This document shows positions 46,783 to 51,941 of a DNA stretch of 51,941 nt, one piece after another. Positions within the stretch are counted from its first letter, which is position 1. Each line of letters opens with the position of its first letter. Below the pieces are notes generated by a model, which did no database searches, was not told where the DNA came from, and worked only from the letters and a program-made list of their open reading frames with translations. The position numbers and the translations under genes were made by a program. This DNA is from Candidatus Cryptobacteroides intestinipullorum (GTDB taxonomy: Bacteria > Bacteroidota > Bacteroidia > Bacteroidales > UBA932). Location of the stretch: assembly GCA_018711225.1 (NCBI GenBank), contig DVIP01000028.1:1-51941 (forward strand), written 5' to 3'.

Positions 46783-46858
46783 CGGATAAAAATTTAATTA
46801 TTAACAATTTTATCAACAAAAACCGAAAATATTGTCCTGCAGGACAATGAAAAAGACA

Positions 46859-49528
46859 TTATTCACTGTCAGGAACATCCGGTTCCCTGACTTTCCGTTT
46901 GGACATTTTCTTCTCGTAACGCTCGATGTACCTCTGCAGCATTTCGGAATCCCTGACAGCCTGTTCCTGCGCCTGTCTCAGGGCCTTGCGTTTCTTTTCC
47001 CTTATTCTGGCGGCCTTCCGGTCTGCCTTGGCCTTCTCCTTCTCCGCATCGGCCTTGTCCATTTCCGCCCATCTGGCCTCGCGGGCTGCAATCCTCTCCT
47101 GCTTCCTGCGTTCCTTTTCCGCTTTCTTCTTCTCGCGGATCTGTTCTTTCGTCAGGACTATGGACGGATCGTTCATGGCCGCTATCGAATCAGCTCTGGC
47201 AATGCTGTCTGCAAGCGCAAGGGAGTCAGACACTGCTTTCAGACTGTCCTGCAATGCCAGAGAATCCGCCTTCACCGTTTCAAGCGAATCGAGTCTGGCT
47301 ATGGCAAGAGAATCCTGAATTTGCTGCCGGCGGATTTCCTCCTGCTGCTCCGCCCTCTGTCTCTCTATCGAGCGCACATGATTCAGCGAATCCCTCAGGG
47401 AAATCTGCAGATAGATATCGTCGATATAACCCGGAAAATAGAGGTTCGTCTGTGCATAGCGCGCTCTCGGACGGGCATTGTACCGGGTCCGTTCCGTCGG
47501 TCGGAGCTCTATTGAGGTCACGGCATGCCTGTCCGCCGGTCTCCTGTCCGGCTGCCAGTTGAAACCTTTCAGCATCCTGTCTTCCTCGCTCATCTGCACC
47601 ACCGGATAGGCATCGCTTACCGCCGTATCAAAATAGTATATCCTGTGTATGGTCCCGTCCCTGAATATGGCGGAAAGCATTTTGGAGTCTTTCTTGTTCA
47701 CCGTCGCCAGGGCGTCATTTTCCTCAATATAGAACAGGGCAGAAGCTCCGCCCAGCGCGTCGAAACGGGAAAGTTCCCCTTCCGGAGAAAAATAGGCCAT
47801 CATTTCCGCCCCTCTTATCTGGTCATAGTGCGTAGTATCCTCTTCTATATGGATAAAGGCGTTGGACATCAGGCTGGCCTTCTCCATAGCGTTGTTTTTT
47901 ATCACTACAGATATGCTGTCCGCATTGTACTGCTGTGTGACTTCATTCCATATCATCGGCTCCTTGAACAGCCTCGCCAGAGAATCCAGGTCGGAATACA
48001 GCAGGGAATCGCATACTACCTGCATCGTACTCCTGTATATTTTCACATTCCTCAACGCGACGACAAAACCTATTTTCGTCGTATCTTTCACCGACGCGAG
48101 AGAGTCCGCGACACCCAGACTATCCGCCAATGACAACGAGTCCGTAACTCCCAGACTATCCGTCAATGACAATGAGTCCGTAACTCCCAGACTATCCGTC
48201 AATGACAACGAATCCGTAACTCCCAGACTGTCCGCCAATGACAATGAATCCGTAACTCCCAGACTGTCCGTCAATGACAATGAGTCCGCAACTCCCAGGC
48301 TGTCCGCCAATGCCAACGAGTCCGCAAGCGTCGCCGCCTTTACGGCAGCCAGAGAATCCGCCTGAGCCTTCGCTCTGGCCCGCTGCTGAGCCTCCATCTG
48401 TGCCTTTTTGTTCGGATCGTTCATCGCCTCTTCGGCAGCCTTCTTGGCAGCTTCCTCTGCTGCTTTCCTGCGGAACTCCGTCACCGGATCAATATTCAGA
48501 TTCGCCTTCCTCACGGCAGCATCCGCAATGGTGACGGAATCTATCTCGAACATCCTGAGAGTATAGTGAATCAGGGTGTCCGCACCGAAATATACCGTAT
48601 CCTTCTTCTGTTCTTCCTCTATAACGGTGACGACAGCAGGATCTCTGGTAAGCGTCACGACGGACAGGGAGTCCACGTAATCGAGTTTCCCGGCAAGCCC
48701 GTGCACATTCCTGGTGGTATCGGTAAGCTGCACATTGCCGTACATTATTATATTGGAAGTATTCCTGTTGAAATACAGCGAATCACACCATGCCTCCTGA
48801 GTATCGGACATCAGATGCACATTCCTGCTGAAAAAGAACTGCTCGCGGCTCCTGTCATACCAGCCGTGCTCGGAAGAAAGCATGTTTTCATCTTTCCAGG
48901 CATTGGTGCCGGTGCCGAATGTAGCCATGGACAAGTCCGACTCGTATTTGAGGGTATTGGTCTTGATGAAAATGGAGTCGGTGAACATATTGACATCCGT
49001 CTCGAAATCGAAAGTCTTGATTTTCGAATCATACGTTCCTGTCTGGCTCTCGATTATCTGTCCGTCCTTGTCCCTCATGGCCCCTCCCCTGAAAAAGACG
49101 GCCACACTGTCTTTCGTGTTGTAATCCAGAAACCTCGTCCTCAGAGTGTTGTTGTCCTTGTCCTGGAGCTGGACCACATTTCCACGGAACTCCGCCAGAT
49201 CCGTGTCTATGTAATATTTCATCTTCTCGCTCTGCAGCTCTGTCTGATCCTGTATGATACGGACGTTCCCGACAGCATCTATGACCCTTGTGTCGACATT
49301 CCACAGGGCAGTATCGCATAGAAGGTAAGTGTTGTTGTGAAGAAATCTCGCCGGGCCTACTATCTTCCTGTAATTCATCCCGTCTATCTCCAGGAGCTGG
49401 GCACTCTTTCCGCTTAACAGCCGCACGAGGCTGTCTTCCGGCTCTTCGGTCTGCCCCTGGGCAAGTATGCCAGGAGAAAACAGAAGAGCGGCAAGGGAAA
49501 GCAGTACAGTACAACAGGCCCTCATCAT
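46859..49528 (-). CDS. OstA/LptA-like outer-membrane biogenesis protein with internal 12-aa tandem repeats
   Basis: Signal MMRACCTVLLSLAALLFSPGILAQ; LLCDTALWNVDTRVIDAVGNVRIIQDQTELQSEKMKYYIDTDLAEFRGNVVQLQDKDNNTLRTRFLDYN; DSLGVTDSLSLT repeats; basic coiled C-terminus. Confidence 0.85.
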   Translation of the reverse strand: MMRACCTVLLSLAALLFSPGILAQGQTEEPEDSLVRLLSGKSAQLLEIDGMNYRKIVGPARFLHNNTYLLCDTALWNVDTRVIDAVGNVRIIQDQTELQSEKMKYYIDTDLAEFRGNVVQLQDKDNNTLRTRFLDYNTKDSVAVFFRGGAMRDKDGQIIESQTGTYDSKIKTFDFETDVNMFTDSIFIKTNTLKYESDLSMATFGTGTNAWKDENMLSSEHGWYDRSREQFFFSRNVHLMSDTQEAWCDSLYFNRNTSNIIMYGNVQLTDTTRNVHGLAGKLDYVDSLSVVTLTRDPAVVTVIEEEQKKDTVYFGADTLIHYTLRMFEIDSVTIADAAVRKANLNIDPVTEFRRKAAEEAAKKAAEEAMNDPNKKAQMEAQQRARAKAQADSLAAVKAATLADSLALADSLGVADSLSLTDSLGVTDSLSLADSLGVTDSLSLTDSLGVTDSLSLTDSLGVTDSLSLADSLGVADSLASVKDTTKIGFVVALRNVKIYRSTMQVVCDSLLYSDLDSLARLFKEPMIWNEVTQQYNADSISVVIKNNAMEKASLMSNAFIHIEEDTTHYDQIRGAEMMAYFSPEGELSRFDALGGASALFYIEENDALATVNKKDSKMLSAIFRDGTIHRIYYFDTAVSDAYPVVQMSEEDRMLKGFNWQPDRRPADRHAVTSIELRPTERTRYNARPRARYAQTNLYFPGYIDDIYLQISLRDSLNHVRSIERQRAEQQEEIRRQQIQDSLAIARLDSLETVKADSLALQDSLKAVSDSLALADSIARADSIAAMNDPSIVLTKEQIREKKKAEKERRKQERIAAREARWAEMDKADAEKEKAKADRKAARIREKKRKALRQAQEQAVRDSEMLQRYIERYEKKMSKRKVREPDVPDSE
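48102..48330. repeat. 36-nt coding tandem repeat (about 6 copies) inside the OstA-like gene
   Basis: Repeated unit of the form gagtccgtaactcccagactatccgtcaatgacaat encoding DSLGVTDSLSLT/A. Confidence 0.9.
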
Positions 49529-49530
49529 GG

Positions 49531-50913
49531 CTATTCTTCGGTTCTGATCTTGTCCATCCATTCCTCATGGGTGAACGGGCAATCCTTGAAAATAGGATCA
49601 ATGACTATGTATGTCTCGGAGATTTTCTTTTTTATGAATTCGTCGATGGCATTCATTGCCCTTTCGTTCTGGGCCTGCTCCGACAGCATGGTGTAGTCCT
49701 CGGAGAATGAAGCAGTATGGGCAGGTATTATCTTGTCCACCTTTATTATCTTATAGACGGTATTGCCGGACCGTCCCTCATTGTCCCTGGACTCGAAAGG
49801 TTCGGAAATCTCGCCTTCCTTGAGATCCTTGATGGCATTGTAGTCCTCAGGCTTGAGCTGGTCTATCTCGAAATAGGAAGAGCCCGTACTGGGATCCGCC
49901 ATCTGGCCTCCGTTTGTCCTGGTGGCAGGGTCCTGCGAATAGAACCTTGCGGCCAGGTCGAAAGACACCGCCCCGTTTGTAAGTTCCGTCTTGAGGCTGT
50001 CCAAGGTCTTGAAAGCCTTCTCCCTGTCCTCAGCCGTGTATTCAGGTTTCAGGAGGATATGCCTTGCATTGAACATGTCGCCCTTCTTCTCCAGCACCTC
50101 TATAATATGGAATCCGTCCGGAGTCTCGACTATCTGCGACACAATACCCGGCTTCAGAGCCATAGCCGCATCGGAAAACGCCGGCCAGAACACGGATTTG
50201 GATGCCATGCCGAGTTCCCCGCCCCTGCGTGCGCTTCCAGGGTCCTGCGAATATATCATGGCCAGGACGGAAAACTTCTCCCCGTTCATTATCCTTTCCC
50301 TGATCGCCAGAAGTCTTTCCTTCACTACCAGATTCGCAGCTTCCCGGTCAGGGTATATGCAGATCTGGCTCAGCTGGTATTTGATCGGGACTACAGGCAG
50401 GTCAAGAGAGTCCATCGCCTCCACATATTTCTGTACGTCGTACGGCGTCATCTCCGATACTGAAGAAGCCACATTCTGCTGCATCTGCTGTGTCAGGCTC
50501 TGGTCCTGCAGCGTCTGTCTCCATTCCTGGCGAAGGCGGTAAAGCGGCTTTCCGAAATATTTCTCGACATTCTCGTCACCTCCGAGCTGGGTCCTGATAT
50601 TGTCCACCCTGTTCCTCAGTTCGGATTCCACCATATCATTGTTCACAGTCAGGGAATCCAGCCTGGCCTGTATCAGAAACAACTTTGCAGTCATCATCTG
50701 CTCCAGAAGTTCGCACCTGATATTCCTGTCCGAAGCCATTCCCTGCGCCCTCATGACCTGGACTTCCTCTTCTATCTGGGAGACGGATATCATCTCGTTC
50801 CCGACTACCGCCACAGTCTTGTCAATAATCCCGTCAGGATATTTCTGGGCTGATACAGGTGCCTGCAAGACCATGAAGGCCAATAAGGCAGCTAGAACTT
50901 TCATCTTTTCCAT
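49531..50913 (-). CDS. SurA/PpiC-type peptidyl-prolyl cis-trans isomerase
   Basis: Start trimmed to MEKMKVLAALLAFMVLQAPVSAQ (cat 50911-50913); KTVAVVGNEMISVSQIEEEVQVMRAQGM; FSVLAMIYSQDPGSARRGGELGM; parvulin HILLKP...TNGGQMADPSTG. Confidence 0.92.
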   Translation of the reverse strand: MEKMKVLAALLAFMVLQAPVSAQKYPDGIIDKTVAVVGNEMISVSQIEEEVQVMRAQGMASDRNIRCELLEQMMTAKLFLIQARLDSLTVNNDMVESELRNRVDNIRTQLGGDENVEKYFGKPLYRLRQEWRQTLQDQSLTQQMQQNVASSVSEMTPYDVQKYVEAMDSLDLPVVPIKYQLSQICIYPDREAANLVVKERLLAIRERIMNGEKFSVLAMIYSQDPGSARRGGELGMASKSVFWPAFSDAAMALKPGIVSQIVETPDGFHIIEVLEKKGDMFNARHILLKPEYTAEDREKAFKTLDSLKTELTNGAVSFDLAARFYSQDPATRTNGGQMADPSTGSSYFEIDQLKPEDYNAIKDLKEGEISEPFESRDNEGRSGNTVYKIIKVDKIIPAHTASFSEDYTMLSEQAQNERAMNAIDEFIKKKISETYIVIDPIFKDCPFTHEEWMDKIRTEE

Positions 50914-50948
50914 TGCCAATAATTTTCCGGCCCGTCCGGGGATGAGCC

Positions 50949-51815
50949 TTAGTAAATCACAAATTTTCCTTTTTCGCGCGCATCTTCCAGCAAGTCCTGT
51001 TCCAGACCGGTCACCAGCTGGTGGCGGCGGATACCGACAAGTATGCCTTTTATCTCCGCTTCGCAATATTCCAGCGGAAGAGGGTCGCCGGTTCCGACCA
51101 TATCATAAATGTAGGCCATGTTCAGCTTGTCGTAGTCATTGTCCTTTATCTGGATGAACGAATTTCTGATTTTCGGCAGCAGGCTGTTGTAATCCGTACC
51201 GAAATCCGCGGCAAGTTCGCTTATCCTTATCCATCTGCCGCCATAGTCGGTATATCTGTCAGCCGAAACGTAAGCCAGGCTGTCCACGTAAATCATGTCC
51301 TCCACATTGTCGGAAGAGAGATTCTTCTTTATGGGTTCGACATTGGGGGAATCCGTGGATATCCTCAAGAACTTGGCCTTCACCATGGGCATGTCGGCTA
51401 TGAACTTCTGCTTGTGGCTTTCATAATACTCTTCAATCTCGGACTCCGTCACGCTTGTATCCAGCCGTTCATTCACATAGCGCTGTTCATATCTGTATTT
51501 CAACACGGCCTTCCTATACTCTTCCAGCTCCTTGGACACATCCTTTTCCTGCTTGGACAGCTGTTCCTCGGCAATATCGGCATACACCAGGTCCGATGCC
51601 CAGGAATTGATATACTGCATCACGAGTTTCAGGCTGTCCTCGTGCGATGTACCGGAAGGAACCAGGGATTCCACCTCGCTCCGGCTGAGCTTGTGCTGGC
51701 CGACACGAGCTATGACCTTGTTGTCATTGCCGAAAAGCGACGAAATCGCCTCACACGATGAAAGCATCGGCAAGGCGACAATCATAATCATTACAGATGA
51801 AATCCAGCTTCTCAT
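50949..51815 (-). CDS. SurA-like/parvulin-related lipoprotein chaperone
   Basis: Lipobox MRSWISSVMIMIVALPMLSSC; VIARVGQHKLSRSEVESLVP...VTESEIEEYYESHKQKF. Adjacent to the PpiC gene. Confidence 0.75.
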   Translation of the reverse strand: MRSWISSVMIMIVALPMLSSCEAISSLFGNDNKVIARVGQHKLSRSEVESLVPSGTSHEDSLKLVMQYINSWASDLVYADIAEEQLSKQEKDVSKELEEYRKAVLKYRYEQRYVNERLDTSVTESEIEEYYESHKQKFIADMPMVKAKFLRISTDSPNVEPIKKNLSSDNVEDMIYVDSLAYVSADRYTDYGGRWIRISELAADFGTDYNSLLPKIRNSFIQIKDNDYDKLNMAYIYDMVGTGDPLPLEYCEAEIKGILVGIRRHQLVTGLEQDLLEDAREKGKFVIY

Positions 51816-51821
51816 CCGCTC

Positions 51822-51941
<120 letters not shown>

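Noticed and set aside
48102-48330. CRISPR-like array
   Set aside because: Direct tandem repeats without unique spacers, in frame within a long ORF; no cas genes in the window.
47525-49321. Plus-strand ORFs antisense to the OstA-like gene (47525-48133, 47862-48365, 48566-49321)
   Set aside because: Shadow ORFs; the NESVTPRLSVND repeats are just the antisense reading of the 36-nt coding repeat.
49531-51821. Tandem SurA-like genes as a novel duplication
   Set aside because: An OstA/SurA-like/guaB neighbourhood is, to my knowledge, an ordinary outer-membrane biogenesis arrangement in Bacteroidetes.

Overview
The window looks like a chromosomal segment of a Bacteroidales-type Bacteroidetes. The evidence is ECF-sigma/FecR glycan-use genes, TAnnTTTG-type promoters, DUF4270/DUF4876/DUF6850/FISUMP lipoproteins and S46 and M16 peptidases. 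From left to right it contains: (1) a carbohydrate-utilisation cluster: GH31 (5'-truncated by the window edge), ECF sigma, FecR/DUF4974 anti-sigma, sialate-O-acetylesterase-like SGNH esterase and GH2, with no SusC/SusD in view; (2) a minus-strand ribosomal-protein operon, rplP-rpmC-rpsQ-rplN-rplX-rplE-rpsN-rpsH-rplF-rplR-rpsE-rpmD-rplO-secY-map-infA-rpmJ-rpsM-rpsK-rpsD-rpoA-rplQ; (3) a 25.6 kb non-ribosomal block with DUF4294, lpxH, uppP, DUF3098, ftsX, a GT5-like protein, DUF4270, acpP, uvrC, S46 peptidase, a membrane polyferredoxin, M16 peptidase, DUF6850, DUF4876, TonB receptor, FISUMP lipoprotein, C69 dipeptidase and one tRNA(CAT); (4) a minus-strand str operon, rpsL-rpsG-fusA-rpsJ; (5) OstA-like, two SurA/PpiC-like proteins and the 3' end of guaB. 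The most striking observation is that the usual rpsJ-rplC-rplD-rplW-rplB-rpsS-rplV-rpsC-rplP continuity is broken. The seven genes rplC to rpsC are absent, the 25.6 kb block sits exactly where they should be, and rplP has its own promoter-like sequence and a structured leader. The second candidate is a TonB receptor/DUF4876/DUF6850/M16/polyferredoxin locus that may be a metal or haem-peptide acquisition system. Function calls are from visual reading of protein motifs, and no database search was run.
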